DNA of 64,000 nt from JBDWFY01 sp965275915 (GCA_965275915.1 CBDHYI010000004.1:124001-188000); one strand, 5' to 3'; shown: positions 8,272 through 17,451, numbered from the stretch's first letter. A program made the numbers and translations. Notes: a model not told the origin generated them from the letters alone.

Positions 8272-10533
8272 TTGGCACAACGCAACAAAAAGAAAGCCGA
8301 TACGAATCATCTCCCATCGCGCGAAGACGTGTTGGCTTTCATTGCCGATCATCCCGGAAAGGCGGGAAAACGGGAAATTGCCCGGGCCTTCGGCATCAAA
8401 GGCAGCGACCGGATCAGACTGAAACGGCTCCTTGCCGATCTCGCCGATGAAGGTCTTATTCAGAAAAAACAAAAGAAACTGCTGCGCCCCGGCGATCTGC
8501 CGCGCGTCTTTGTCGTCTTATTGACCTTCCGGGACAGCGATGGCGAGTTGCTGGGTGAGCCTGAAGCCTGGGACCGGGAAGAGAACGGCGAGATCCCGCG
8601 TGTTCTCGTCGTCCCCGACCGCCATAAGCGGCCGGGACGGCAACCGGGCATCGGAGACCGGGCCCTGGTCCGCCTGACGGACATGGCAAGCGGGCCGGAA
8701 GCGGATCACGCGGCCCGGATTATCAAAGTCCTGGAGAAAAAAACCGGCCCCATCCTCGGCATCATCCAGAAAGCCACAAAAGACGTCAGGCTTGTTCCAA
8801 TCGATAAGAAACAGCGGGAACTGGAGATCGACGCCGCCCATCTGAAAGACGCCGAAGATGGCGATCTGGTGCGTGTGACTGTGGGCCGGACCGGCCGTTA
8901 TGGGCCGTCGGTCGCCCGGGTCGAGGAACGCATTGGCGCCATGGGCAGCGAAAAAGCCGTGTCAATGATTGCGCTTTATGCGCACAATATCCGTCACATT
9001 TTTCCCGACGGCGTCCTGGCCGAGGCCGAAAGGGCAAGGCCGGTCACCGGGCAAGGCCGGGAGGACTGGCGCCACATAAAACTGATCACCATCGATCCGC
9101 CCGACGCCAAGGATCACGACGATGCCGTGTTCGCCGAACCGGATCCGGATGCGGATAATCCGGACGGCTGGATTGTGTTTGTGGCAATTGCCGACGTGGC
9201 CAACTATGTGCTGCCCGGCTCTCAGTTGGACCGGGAAGCACAGATAAGGGGCAATTCGGTGTATTTTCCGGACCGCGTGATCCCGATGCTGCCGGAGCGG
9301 ATTTCCAACGATCTTTGTTCGCTGAAAGAAGGCGAAGACCGTCCGGCACTGGCCGTGCGCATGGTTTTCGACAAAGATGGCCGCAAGCGCGGGCATACGT
9401 TTCACCGTGTTTTCATGCGCTCGCATGCAAAGCTGGCTTACGCTCAGGCACAAGCCACCATTGACGGCACGCCAGACCCGCAAACAGCCCCGCTTCTGGA
9501 CTCCGTCCTGACGCCTCTGTGGCAGGCCTATGCCTGCCTGAGGAAAGGCCGGGAGAACCGCCAACCGCTTGATCTCAATCTGCCCGAGCGCAAGCTCGTT
9601 CTCAAAAAAGACGGGACTGTTGACCGGGTCATCATCCCCGACCGGCTCGACGCTCACAAGCTGATCGAAGAGTTTATGATCCAGGCGAATGTGGCGGCGG
9701 CGGAGACGCTTGAAAAGCACAGGACGCCCCTGCTCTACCGCATTCACGATGCCCCCTCGCCGGAAAAACTTGAATCCTTACGGGATTTTCTGTCGACCAT
9801 CGATATCAAGTTGCCCAAGGCGGGCAATATGCGACCGTCTCACTTTAACGGGATTCTCAGGCAGGTTGCCGGATCTCCAAACGAGTCCCTGGTCAACGAG
9901 GTGATCCTGCGTTCGCAGGCGCAGGCCGAATATCACCCGATGAATATCGGTCACTTCGGCCTGAATTTGCGAAAATACGCGCATTTCACCTCGCCGATCC
10001 GGCGCTATGCCGACCTGATCGTCCATCGCGGTCTGATCCATGCCCTGAAGTTCGGCAAGGATGGTCTCCCGGACGGGTACGGTGAAAAGCTTGAGGCTGT
10101 CGGCGCCGAAATATCAGCGGCCGAGCGCCGCGCAATGACGGCGGAACGGGACACGGTCGACCGCCTGATCGCCATGTGGCTGACGGAGCGGGTCGGCGCG
10201 CGATTTACCGGAAAAATTGCCGGTGTCACAAAGTCCGGACTGTTCGTGCGCCTTGATGCAAGCGGTGCGGACGGTTTTGTCCCGGCGGCAACAATCGGAG
10301 AGGATTATTACCACTATGACGATTTGGCGCACGCATTGATCGGTCGAACGACTGGCGAAACGTACCAGCTTGGGGATACAATCGAAGTTCGACTGGTCGA
10401 AGCGGCGCCGTTTGCCGGTGCGCTGCGTTTTGAGGTTCTGAGCGAGGGACGCTATCTCAAAACGGCTTCCGGAAAGGCCCAGTCGAAAAACAAACGTTTT
10501 GCCCGGGACAGGCGAAAAGGACGGAAGAGATGA
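8272..10533 (+). CDS. rnr: Ribonuclease R
   Basis: This 753-residue RNB-family 3'-5' exoribonuclease degrades structured RNA. The sequence shows an N-terminal winged-helix region (residues about 15-65), cold-shock-like domains, the catalytic aspartate cluster IDPPDAKDHDDAVF at 274-287, the HFTSPIRRYADLIVHR signature, and an S1 domain at about 640-725. It ends with a basic tail rich in Lys and Arg, typical of RNase R. The start is a TTG 12 bases after topA; no ATG lies early enough to keep the N-terminal helix, so the TTG is the best choice. Its stop overlaps the ATG of the next gene as ATGA. Confidence 0.95.
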   Translation: MAQRNKKKADTNHLPSREDVLAFIADHPGKAGKREIARAFGIKGSDRIRLKRLLADLADEGLIQKKQKKLLRPGDLPRVFVVLLTFRDSDGELLGEPEAWDREENGEIPRVLVVPDRHKRPGRQPGIGDRALVRLTDMASGPEADHAARIIKVLEKKTGPILGIIQKATKDVRLVPIDKKQRELEIDAAHLKDAEDGDLVRVTVGRTGRYGPSVARVEERIGAMGSEKAVSMIALYAHNIRHIFPDGVLAEAERARPVTGQGREDWRHIKLITIDPPDAKDHDDAVFAEPDPDADNPDGWIVFVAIADVANYVLPGSQLDREAQIRGNSVYFPDRVIPMLPERISNDLCSLKEGEDRPALAVRMVFDKDGRKRGHTFHRVFMRSHAKLAYAQAQATIDGTPDPQTAPLLDSVLTPLWQAYACLRKGRENRQPLDLNLPERKLVLKKDGTVDRVIIPDRLDAHKLIEEFMIQANVAAAETLEKHRTPLLYRIHDAPSPEKLESLRDFLSTIDIKLPKAGNMRPSHFNGILRQVAGSPNESLVNEVILRSQAQAEYHPMNIGHFGLNLRKYAHFTSPIRRYADLIVHRGLIHALKFGKDGLPDGYGEKLEAVGAEISAAERRAMTAERDTVDRLIAMWLTERVGARFTGKIAGVTKSGLFVRLDASGADGFVPAATIGEDYYHYDDLAHALIGRTTGETYQLGDTIEVRLVEAAPFAGALRFEVLSEGRYLKTASGKAQSKNKRFARDRRKGRKR

Positions 10534-10994
10534 GTGTCGACTACGATGTCGGTCAAGGAACCGGTATGGTCAGTGAAAACCGGCCAAAGCGCGACCTGTT
10601 CAAGGCCATGAAGACCGGATTTATGATGCGGTGCCCCAACTGCGGCAACGGCCGGCTGTTCGGGCGATTCCTCAAGGTCGTCCATAGCTGCGAGGCCTGT
10701 TCGGAAGAGTTGCATCATCACCGTGCCGATGACGCCCCGCCCTATTTCACGATCTTCATTGTCGGCCACATCATCGTCACCGGCGTTTTGGCGCTCGAAG
10801 TTGCCTATCAACCGTCAATGTGGGTTCATATGGCGCTCTGGCTGCCATTGACCGTCTTGATGTCCATGGCGCTGCTGTCGCCTATCAAAGGCGCGGTGGT
10901 CGGCTTGCAATGGGCCCTTTATATGCATGGATTTGATCCGGACAGCGAAGATGAGTTCGATCTGATGAGCAAAGCCGGAAAAAGCGGTGGCTGA
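10530..10994 (+). CDS. DUF983 family membrane protein
   Basis: The 154-residue protein opens with a zinc-ribbon-like module (CPNCGNGRLFGRFL, then CEAC) followed by two hydrophobic segments, about residues 70-92 and 98-125, which is the DUF983 pattern. The family is common in alphaproteobacteria and has no settled function. The ATG at 10530 overlaps the rnr stop, and its own TGA overlaps the start of the NUDIX gene, so translation of rnr, this gene and the hydrolase is probably coupled. The acidic tail SEDEFDLMSKAGK is cytoplasmic by the positive-inside rule only weakly. The family call is secure, the role unknown. Confidence 0.88.
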   Translation: MSVDYDVGQGTGMVSENRPKRDLFKAMKTGFMMRCPNCGNGRLFGRFLKVVHSCEACSEELHHHRADDAPPYFTIFIVGHIIVTGVLALEVAYQPSMWVHMALWLPLTVLMSMALLSPIKGAVVGLQWALYMHGFDPDSEDEFDLMSKAGKSGG

Positions 10995-11737
10995 TGGGAT
11001 CGGATCTGCTGCCCGAACTCAATGCCGCCGAACGGCGGACTGACAATCCCAATTTACGGCCCAAAGACGCCGCGACCCTGCTGATACTCAGACGCACGGC
11101 GCACGGCGAACCGGAAGTGCTGATGGGACGCAGGCACGAGCGGCATCGTTTCATGCCCGGCAAGTTCGTCTTTCCCGGCGGCCGCGTCGATCCGTCCGAT
11201 TCAAGGATCAGGCCCGACAACGGTTTTGATCCGGTGGTGCATGAAAAACTGATGCATGCCATGAAGCAACCGCGATCGGAAGCGCGCGCCCGTGCCCTGG
11301 CGATCGCCGCCATCCGGGAAACCTACGAAGAAGCCGGGCTCTTTATCGGCAAAAACTCCGGCAAGCAGTGGAAGGCCCCTGCTCCGCTTTTGCCGTTTGC
11401 CGAACGAGGCATCGAACTGGACCTTTCGCCCATCCGGCTGATCGGCCGTGCAATCACACCACCCCGCAGGCCCCGGCGATTCGACACCCGTTTCCTCGCC
11501 GTTTTCGATGATGCAATTGCCGACAGTTTACCTGAACAAACCGGCCCATCGGGGGAACTTGAGGAACTGCACTGGATTTCGCTGGACGAAACCGGCCGCC
11601 TGGAACTGCCAAGCATAACAAAGACGATCATCGAAGAGCTGCGGCGGCGCCTTGCGATCGATCCGACCCTGTCGCCCGAAACGGCTGCACCATACTATTA
11701 CTGGCAGCGCACGGGATTTGTGCGCGAGGAAATCTGA
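10994..11737 (+). CDS. NUDIX hydrolase (NUDT19-like)
   Basis: This 247-residue protein has a NUDIX fold in which the conserved box is split: the opening GGRVDPSD at about residue 62 is separated from AIRETYEEAGLF at about 106-117 by an insertion of some 40 residues. That split is typical of the NUDT7/NUDT19-like group, whose characterised members hydrolyse CoA or acyl-CoA derivatives; the substrate here is not shown. RETYEEAG supplies the metal-binding glutamates. The start ATG overlaps the DUF983 stop, placing it in the topA-rnr transcription unit. A gap of about 140 bases separates it from rpmG. Confidence 0.88.
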   Translation: MGSDLLPELNAAERRTDNPNLRPKDAATLLILRRTAHGEPEVLMGRRHERHRFMPGKFVFPGGRVDPSDSRIRPDNGFDPVVHEKLMHAMKQPRSEARARALAIAAIRETYEEAGLFIGKNSGKQWKAPAPLLPFAERGIELDLSPIRLIGRAITPPRRPRRFDTRFLAVFDDAIADSLPEQTGPSGELEELHWISLDETGRLELPSITKTIIEELRRRLAIDPTLSPETAAPYYYWQRTGFVREEI

Positions 11738-11876
11738 CTGGCCTTAGAACAGCAGTCTTGACTTTCCCCGCGTCTTGCGTAGTTTGGCCGCCTGAATTTC
11801 CCAAAAACCGGGTCGACCGCTGAGCGCATCGTCAGGCGCCTGTCAAACCCGCATCGAAAAACAGGACACAAGGGCC

Positions 11877-12044
11877 ATGGCCAAGGCGACCACAATCAAA
11901 ATCAAACTTCTCTCTACGGCAGATACCGGATACTTCTACGTCACCAAAAAAAATTCACGCACCATGACCGAGAAAATGGTTCAGCGTAAATACGATCCTG
12001 TCGTCAAGAAACATGTCGATTTCAAAGAAGCCAAGATCAAGTAA
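11877..12044 (+). CDS. rpmG: 50S ribosomal protein L33
   Basis: A 55-residue protein beginning MAKATTIKIKLLS with GYFYVTKKNSRTMTEK is ribosomal protein L33 of the large subunit. It lacks the four zinc-binding cysteines found in the other L33 form, as expected for the proteobacterial type. AGGGCC just upstream of the ATG is a weak ribosome-binding site. A strong rho-independent terminator follows 40 bases after the stop. The position between the rnr operon and pleD/divK is conserved in rhizobia-like genomes. Confidence 0.95.
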   Translation: MAKATTIKIKLLSTADTGYFYVTKKNSRTMTEKMVQRKYDPVVKKHVDFKEAKIK

Positions 12045-12085
12045 CTTCGCACTGATCACGTTTTCTTTCGACTGCCCTTAAAGAG

Positions 12086-12115
12086 CGCCGCCTTACCCGC
12101 GGCGTTTTTGTTTTT
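12086..12115 (+). terminator. Rho-independent terminator of rpmG
   Basis: The arms CGCCGC (12086-12091) and GCGGCG (12099-12104) enclose a 7-base loop and are followed directly by TTTTTG TTTTTG. It lies just after the rpmG stop in the same direction. Confidence 0.85.
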
Positions 12116-12119
12116 GCGT

Positions 12120-12928
12120 GTAAAAGCCGAACGCACACCCGGCGGCAGTAAATTTTTCTCCTCACTTACTTCAGGATTCAGACGGCCCGACGGTTTCAAA
12201 AAAAGGCGGACCGGTCCTGTGCAAATGACTTTCGCCGGCGAACACGCCGCGCAGAATCTTTGTGATAAAGTTTTGTTTTAATTGGTTGTTTATAGAACAC
12301 TCCGCATGTGCCAACCAAAACCGACTGCAACCTCTTAGCGGGTCGGATCGCATCTGCTCACAACCATGTTCGTTCTGGGAAACAAACCCCGATCCAGCTT
12401 GGGACTGGTGCGAAAATGACGGACGATTCGCTGGTCAGGAAGGGTGGCCGGTGGGGATGGGAATACGAGGAGGCCACTCCTCCCAATCCCCAGCCGGCCT
12501 AACCCCACGGACCCAGGAGATGCGGCGGACCTGAGCACTCCGTAGGGTAGTCGATTGAAACATGTTTAAACCGGAGGCGTAGTGTCTTAGATCACAAGAA
12601 GCCGCCGATTTCCGTTTCGTTGCTCGCCATACTATCCATAAAGATAAAATTTTCAAGAAATTCCGAATTAATTGTAGCTATCTCTGATATTAATGTAAAT
12701 GTGATTGGTTAATTAGGAACCCGGCAAAATTTTTCTGTTGTTTGCACCGCACTCTATTTGAGAGATTCAAAATTCGGAAAAAGTGGAACATCAATATTTA
12801 GTGAAAACTATATGGCGCAGGATTGGCTAGGTTGCGGCATTATGATGGCAACACACAGCTTCCTGTAAATTTTACGGAGCCCACGCAGCAGGACTTCCAA
12901 AAACAAGAATCAGACGGGAAAACTGCAA
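12120..12928. other. AT-rich intergenic region between rpmG and pleD
   Basis: About 800 bases have no recognisable protein gene on either strand. Short open frames here (60-90 codons) show no family resemblance, and most overlap the GC-rich foldback listed separately at 12365-12564. The stretch 12640-12830 is strikingly AT-rich compared with the chromosome. It lies downstream of both neighbours, so it is not an obvious promoter region for them. Confidence 0.6.
12365..12564. ncRNA. Candidate structured non-coding RNA (unassigned)
   Basis: A GC-rich island inside an AT-rich gap folds into a long hairpin. GGCCGG (12446-12451) pairs with CCGGCC (12494-12499), GGGGAT continues with ATCCCC, and an inner GAGGAG/CTCCTC stem closes on a GCCA tetraloop (12467-12482). 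The outer bases CATGTT (12365-12370) can pair with AACATG (12559-12564), bounding about 200 nt, a size compatible with 6S-like RNAs, but I do not recognise 6S, SRP, RNase P or tmRNA signatures. The loop side also shows CUCCUCCC, an anti-Shine-Dalgarno-like run found in some alphaproteobacterial sRNAs. Direction and expression are unknown. Confidence 0.3.
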
Positions 12929-14326
12929 TCAGAATGCAGCGCCTTGCTCTGCCTGCGGATCAAGAACGACTTTGTTTCGTCCCCCCAACTTGGCCTGATA
13001 AAGGGCCTTGTCGGCTCTTCGGAACAAGTCGTCTGACGTGTCGTTCTGACCGATCGCAAAGCTGGCAACGCCGATACTGATGGTAATATCAAGACTGTGC
13101 ATGCCGCCGCTGACAACAAAGGGCTCCGTGGCGATTTTTTCCCTGATTCGATCGGCCGCCCCGAAGGCGAGGTTTGCCGCCGTTTCCGGCATTGCGATGA
13201 CAAATTCCTCGCCACCATATCGGCAAAGCAGATCCAAACCGCGCGTATTGCGTCTCAAACGCCGCGCCATGTCCTTCAACACCTCATCACCAACGTGATG
13301 ACCGTAGGTATCGTTCACATGCTTGAAGTGATCGACATCCAGAACTATCAGAGAAAGCGCGGAGCGGCGCTGGCTCGCTTCCTGTGTCAATAACGTCAGG
13401 TGGCTTTCCAGATACCGTCGGTTGTAAAGACCGGTCAGACCGTCCTTGATAGCCAGTTCCATCGTCTCCTGCACACTGTCGCGCAGGGTATCGTTGAAGC
13501 GTTTGCGCCGGATCTGGGTCCGTGTCCGGGCGAGCAGTTCGTTTCGGTCTACGGGCCGCACGACATAGTCGTTGACCCCCAGTTCCAAGGCCTTCATCAG
13601 CCGGTCGTTGTCCTGCTCCTCGCAGATCAGCATGATGGGAAGGATACGGGTTTTATCAAAAGACCTGATTTGCGCACAGAGCCGGAGCGGGTCGAACCCC
13701 TTGATGTCCATAGCGATGATCGCAAGATCGTAGTCACCCTCGACAAGCCGGATCTGAGCGCTTTGGGCTTCCGTCTCCACATCGACATGGCTCTCACGCG
13801 ATAAGGTGGCGACACTGCGCTCGTAAGACGACCGGCGTTCGTCGATCACCAGAATCCTCGATTTTTTCTGTGACAGGAGGGACGCCAGATCGATTCCGTC
13901 TTCAAATCCCATAACGCGCCCGGTTGATGCGCGCATACGGAATTCGTCATGCAGTCGCTTCAGGCGGATCAGGTTTTTGACCCGGGTTGTGAGCGAAATA
14001 TCATTCACCGGTTTCGTCAGGAAATCGTCGGCACCGGCTTCAAGCCCTTTGACCCGATCGTCCGGCTGATCGAGCGCGGTAACCATCACAACCGGAATAT
14101 GCGCGGTTTTCGGATCGTCCTTGATGCGCCGACACACTTCGAACCCGTCCATCTCAGGCATCATGACATCAAGAAGAATGATATCGAACGCATCGTCCGC
14201 CAAAAGCTCCAGCGCTTCCGCTCCGCTGGACGCCGTTACGACTTCAAAATATTCGGATAAAAGACGCGCTTCGAGCAACCGAACATTGGCAATAATATCG
14301 TCGACTATAAGAACACGTCCGGTCAT
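12929..14326 (-). CDS. pleD: Diguanylate cyclase response regulator PleD
   Basis: The 465-residue protein has the PleD layout: a receiver domain with phospho-acceptor Asp53 (LLDVMMPEMDG), a second degenerate receiver at about 155-280, and a GGDEF cyclase domain with GGEEF at 371-375. An RxxD inhibitory site for c-di-GMP (RGLD) sits at 362-365, just before the active loop. In Caulobacter, phosphorylated PleD makes c-di-GMP to drive polar development; the same domain order suggests a cell-cycle role here. Gene order divK then pleD is the conserved arrangement, but here a 304-bp inverted-repeat element lies between them. Confidence 0.96.
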   Translation of the reverse strand: MTGRVLIVDDIIANVRLLEARLLSEYFEVVTASSGAEALELLADDAFDIILLDVMMPEMDGFEVCRRIKDDPKTAHIPVVMVTALDQPDDRVKGLEAGADDFLTKPVNDISLTTRVKNLIRLKRLHDEFRMRASTGRVMGFEDGIDLASLLSQKKSRILVIDERRSSYERSVATLSRESHVDVETEAQSAQIRLVEGDYDLAIIAMDIKGFDPLRLCAQIRSFDKTRILPIMLICEEQDNDRLMKALELGVNDYVVRPVDRNELLARTRTQIRRKRFNDTLRDSVQETMELAIKDGLTGLYNRRYLESHLTLLTQEASQRRSALSLIVLDVDHFKHVNDTYGHHVGDEVLKDMARRLRRNTRGLDLLCRYGGEEFVIAMPETAANLAFGAADRIREKIATEPFVVSGGMHSLDITISIGVASFAIGQNDTSDDLFRRADKALYQAKLGGRNKVVLDPQAEQGAAF

Positions 14327-14346
14327 GCAGGGGGTCCGACTGACAA

Positions 14347-14650
14347 TTAGAGCGTATCTTGTTTATAGTGTATCATCTGACCGTGGCTATTGTGCTCATC
14401 GGCCGCAAGGTCTGCATGGCCCGGCATCTCTCCGCCATAGGCATAGGCCAACGACGTCAGCGCGCAAAACGGCCCGGCTCTTTGCATATTACCTGTCAAC
14501 ACGATCGTCCTTTTCGGGTGGGGAGCATTGCCCTGTCGGACAGTGTTGCACCCCGTGCCCGATACTCTGCATCGCACGACGGGACGCGCCTTGTCGACTG
14601 GTTCGATTTTCCGCCATCAAATGATCCAACATAAACAAGACACGCTCTAA
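14347..14650. mobile_element. 304-bp element with 30-bp terminal inverted repeats (MITE-like)
   Basis: The left end (14347-14376) and the reverse complement of the right end (14621-14650) match at 26 of 30 bases, both beginning TTAGAGCGT and sharing TCTTGTTTAT. The 244 bases between them encode no recognisable protein. The element separates divK from pleD, which are normally close together. Its right end contains the divK stop codon. I see no clear target-site duplication. Size, terminal repeats and lack of coding capacity fit a miniature inverted-repeat element, but a foldback regulatory RNA is an alternative. Confidence 0.6.
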
Positions 14651-15018
14651 GCTTCGCCCAGATAGGAACGAACCGTTTCCAGGAATTTAGCAACAGAAAT
14701 CGGTTTTGAGATATAGGCCTCGCATCCGCCCTGCCGGATTCTTTCTTCATCGCCCTTCATGGCGAATGCCGTGACAGCGATTACAGGAATGGTCTTCAGA
14801 TCATCGTCTTCCTTGATCCAGCGTGTAACGTCAAGTCCGGAAACTTCCGGTAGTTGGATATCCATAAGAATCAGGTCAGGATGGTGCTGCCTGGCAAGAT
14901 CCAGCGCCTCATGCCCGGTCCGGGTCTGAAGAGTCTGATACCCGTTGGCATCCAACAGGTCGTGGAAGAGCTTCATGTTCAGCTCGTTATCTTCCACTAT
15001 GAGCACGGTTTTCGCCAT
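14647..15018 (-). CDS. divK: Single-domain response regulator DivK
   Basis: This 123-residue protein is a lone receiver domain with acidic pocket VEDNE, phospho-acceptor Asp53 (LILMDIQLPEVSG), the conserved Thr in AVTAFA, and Lys in SKPIS. The sequence and linkage to pleD identify DivK, which in alphaproteobacteria relays signals from PleC/DivJ to the DivL-CckA pathway and so controls CtrA. It has no output domain. The stop codon TAG is formed by the end of the inverted-repeat element at 14347-14650. A plus-strand gene starts divergently at 15163. Confidence 0.96.
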   Translation of the reverse strand: MAKTVLIVEDNELNMKLFHDLLDANGYQTLQTRTGHEALDLARQHHPDLILMDIQLPEVSGLDVTRWIKEDDDLKTIPVIAVTAFAMKGDEERIRQGGCEAYISKPISVAKFLETVRSYLGEA

Positions 15019-15162
15019 TTATTCGCCTTAACGGATCAAAAGCCTTTTCTCAACCTGCAACAAGATCCCGAATCTGACTGTGCCGTTGCAGGAAAAGCTT
15101 CTTAATCGTCTATAATTTAGGCCACAATAACCCGGATTCGTTTCAGAAAGGCAAATTTCCCA

Positions 15163-15468
15163 ATGAATATCGGTGACAGCAAACGATTATCGCGGGAAAA
15201 TGCGGAAGAATTGGCCATTCAAGTGCTGGGTTTCATAGGCCGCGATCCAGAACATCTGGGTCGATTTCTGTCTCTTTCGGGAATTGGACCGGCACAATTG
15301 AGAGAAGCCGCGTCAGAACCCGGCTTTTTGCTGGGCGTCCTGGAATTCATCATGGCGGATGAAACGCTGTTACTTGCCTTCACAAGTAATTCCGGCATTC
15401 GGCCGACAATGATAGCCGCTGCGCACTACGCTCTGGCGGGATCCGATGCAGGGTCCACTCATGGGTGA
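15163..15468 (+). CDS. DUF3572 family protein
   Basis: A 101-residue protein containing AEELAIQVLGFIGRDPEHLGRFLSLSGIGP and GFLLGVLEFIMADETLLLAF matches the DUF3572 pattern, a small alphaproteobacterial family usually found beside divK. Its function is not known. The sequence is helical and has no signal peptide or membrane segment. The next gene starts inside its 3' end (15446), so translation is probably coupled with the HAD gene and then with dinB. Confidence 0.85.
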   Translation: MNIGDSKRLSRENAEELAIQVLGFIGRDPEHLGRFLSLSGIGPAQLREAASEPGFLLGVLEFIMADETLLLAFTSNSGIRPTMIAAAHYALAGSDAGSTHG

Positions 15469-16135
15469 CAGGGCGCCGACAGATCCGCATCTGCACGCCC
15501 AGCTGTCTGAATTGCAGATTGAGAACGCGCCTCTGATCGTTTGCGATATCGACGAGGTCGTGCTTCATTTTCTAAAACCGTTTCGGACCTTCCTGCAGAA
15601 AAACGGCTATATTCTGCATAGCAACGACTATTCTCTGAAGAACAATATCAGGGAGAAATCCAGCGACCGGCCGGCGAGCGCAGGGATGACCCGGTCGATG
15701 GTCGCAGACTTCTTTCAGGCCGAGATCGACCGTCAACCCATTGTAGAGGGAGCGCGCGAAACGCTGGACAGCCTGTCCCGGCATGCACAGGTCATATTCC
15801 TCACCAACATCCCTCACGATTTGGGACACCGCCGACGCGATGCACTGGACAGTCATGGACTGCCCCACCCGCTCATCACCCATAGCGGCCCCAAGGGACC
15901 AACCGTTGCCAGACTTGCCGAAAGGACATCGGCGGACATCTTCTTTCTCGACGACAGCCCGCCCAATCTGCTGTCCGTCGCCGAAACCGCCCGAAACATT
16001 CATCTGATACAGTTTGTCGCCGATGACGTCTTTTTCCAATTGGCGCCCGAATTGTCAGGCATTCACTTGAAAACGCGCACCTGGGAGGACGTCGGCACCT
16101 ATATTGGTCGTCATGTGTCACCATCGGATCAGTGA
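15446..16135 (+). CDS. HAD-superfamily hydrolase-like protein
   Basis: The 229-residue product has HAD-type landmarks: a first motif LIVCDIDEVV near residue 31 (DxD), a Thr motif in VIFLTNIP, and an acidic FFLDDSPPNLLSV near the end. These fit a cytoplasmic phosphatase or phosphohydrolase, but I cannot name a substrate. The GC content and codon use match the neighbours. Two starts are possible, ATG at 15446 or at 15461, both inside the end of the DUF3572 gene. Its stop overlaps the first codons of dinB, so the three genes form one unit. Confidence 0.75.
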   Translation: MQGPLMGDRAPTDPHLHAQLSELQIENAPLIVCDIDEVVLHFLKPFRTFLQKNGYILHSNDYSLKNNIREKSSDRPASAGMTRSMVADFFQAEIDRQPIVEGARETLDSLSRHAQVIFLTNIPHDLGHRRRDALDSHGLPHPLITHSGPKGPTVARLAERTSADIFFLDDSPPNLLSVAETARNIHLIQFVADDVFFQLAPELSGIHLKTRTWEDVGTYIGRHVSPSDQ

Positions 16136-17451
16136 GGATGGCAAGCGATACCGTAAAATACCGGCCGGAAAAATATCTCTGCCGTGACTGTCTGTCCTGG
16201 GCCGACCCGACAGAGACGAAGCGGGCGGCCCAGCGCTGTCCCAACTGCGGCAGCCCGCGCCTGCTGCTGCATCCGGAGATCGCTCACCTTTCAATGGCGC
16301 ATATTGATTGCGATGCGTTTTACGCGTCCGTCGAAAAGCGGGACAATCCGGACCTGGCGGACAAGCCGCTCATCATCGGCGGGGGGAAACGGGGCGTTGT
16401 CTCCACGGCCTGCTATATCGCCCGCATTCACGGCGTGCATTCGGCCCAGCCGATGTTCAAGGCGCTCGCCGCCTGTCCGAACGCCGTCGTCATCAAACCG
16501 AATATGAAGAAATACACGGACGTGGGCCGCGAAATTCGTGCGATGATGCACACGCTGACCCCGATGGTCGAACCGCTTTCGATCGACGAAGCTTTTCTGG
16601 ATTTGTCCGGAACGGTCAGGTTGCATCATGCCCCGCCGGCGGAAACCCTGGCACGTTTCGCACAAACGGTCGAACGGGAGGTTGGCGTGACAATCTCGGT
16701 TGGCCTTTCCTACAACAAGTTTCTTGCCAAGGTCGCTTCGGATCTTGAAAAGCCGCGCGGGTTTTCCATCATCGGCAAGGAAGAAGCGCTGGACTTTCTC
16801 AAAGACCGGTCGGTGAGCCTGATCTGGGGGGTCGGCAAGGCTTTCAAGGCGCGTCTTGCCAAAGACGGCCTGCACACAATCGGCCAGTTGCAACAGATGC
16901 CGGAAACAGATCTTGCAAAAAAATACGGCGCCATGGGTCTGCGCCTGTCGCGCCTGTCCCGCGGCCTTGACAGCCGGTCTGTCAATGCGCGTAGCGCCGC
17001 CAAGAGCATCAGCACGGAAACCACATTCAACACCGATATTGCCAACCTCGATGACTTGCTGGTTGCCCTGCGCCGCCTCAGCGAGTCCGTCTCCGGGCGT
17101 CTGAAGAAATCCAACATCGCCGGAAGAACGGTCGTGCTCAAATTAAAGACGCATGATTTCAAAATCATTACGCGAAACCGGCAGCTTGCCGACCCGACAC
17201 AGCTGGCCGACCGGCTGTTCAGCACCGGCAGCAAGCTTCTTGCCAAAGAGGCCGACGGGCGACGGTTTCGTCTTCTGGGGATCGGCGTCAGCGACCTGTC
17301 CTCAGCGGATCTGGCGGATCCGGTCGATCTGGTTGATCCGGATGCGGAAAGAAGGGCCAAGGCAGAGCGGGCAATCGATCAGCTCAGGGACAAATTCGGG
17401 GACAGCACCGTTGAACTCGGCATGACGTTCGGGAAAAAACGACAGCCGTAA
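16132..17451 (+). CDS. dinB: DNA polymerase IV with N-terminal zinc-finger extension
   Basis: The 439-residue Y-family polymerase performs translesion synthesis. Catalytic signatures are MAHIDCDAFYASVEK and PLSIDEAFLDLSG, with SVGLSYNKFLAKVASDLEKP after them, then the little-finger region to about residue 390. Before the polymerase core is a 45-residue extension with four cysteines (17, 20, 36 and 39, CRDC and CPNC), likely a zinc ribbon, found in rhizobial DinB proteins. The start may be GTG at 16132 or ATG at 16138; neither has good spacing to a ribosome-binding site, consistent with coupling to the HAD gene. Confidence 0.94.
   Translation: MRMASDTVKYRPEKYLCRDCLSWADPTETKRAAQRCPNCGSPRLLLHPEIAHLSMAHIDCDAFYASVEKRDNPDLADKPLIIGGGKRGVVSTACYIARIHGVHSAQPMFKALAACPNAVVIKPNMKKYTDVGREIRAMMHTLTPMVEPLSIDEAFLDLSGTVRLHHAPPAETLARFAQTVEREVGVTISVGLSYNKFLAKVASDLEKPRGFSIIGKEEALDFLKDRSVSLIWGVGKAFKARLAKDGLHTIGQLQQMPETDLAKKYGAMGLRLSRLSRGLDSRSVNARSAAKSISTETTFNTDIANLDDLLVALRRLSESVSGRLKKSNIAGRTVVLKLKTHDFKIITRNRQLADPTQLADRLFSTGSKLLAKEADGRRFRLLGIGVSDLSSADLADPVDLVDPDAERRAKAERAIDQLRDKFGDSTVELGMTFGKKRQP

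Noticed and set aside
12365..12564. Assignment of the foldback to 6S, SRP, RNase P or tmRNA
   Set aside because: None of the sequence signatures of those RNAs could be found by eye.
12929..14326. PleD with a degenerate cyclase site
   Set aside because: GGEEF is a functional variant of GGDEF, and the RxxD inhibitory site is intact.
14347..14577. 76-codon minus-strand frame inside the divK-pleD element
   Set aside because: Its end is formed by the terminal repeat, and it has no family resemblance or good start.
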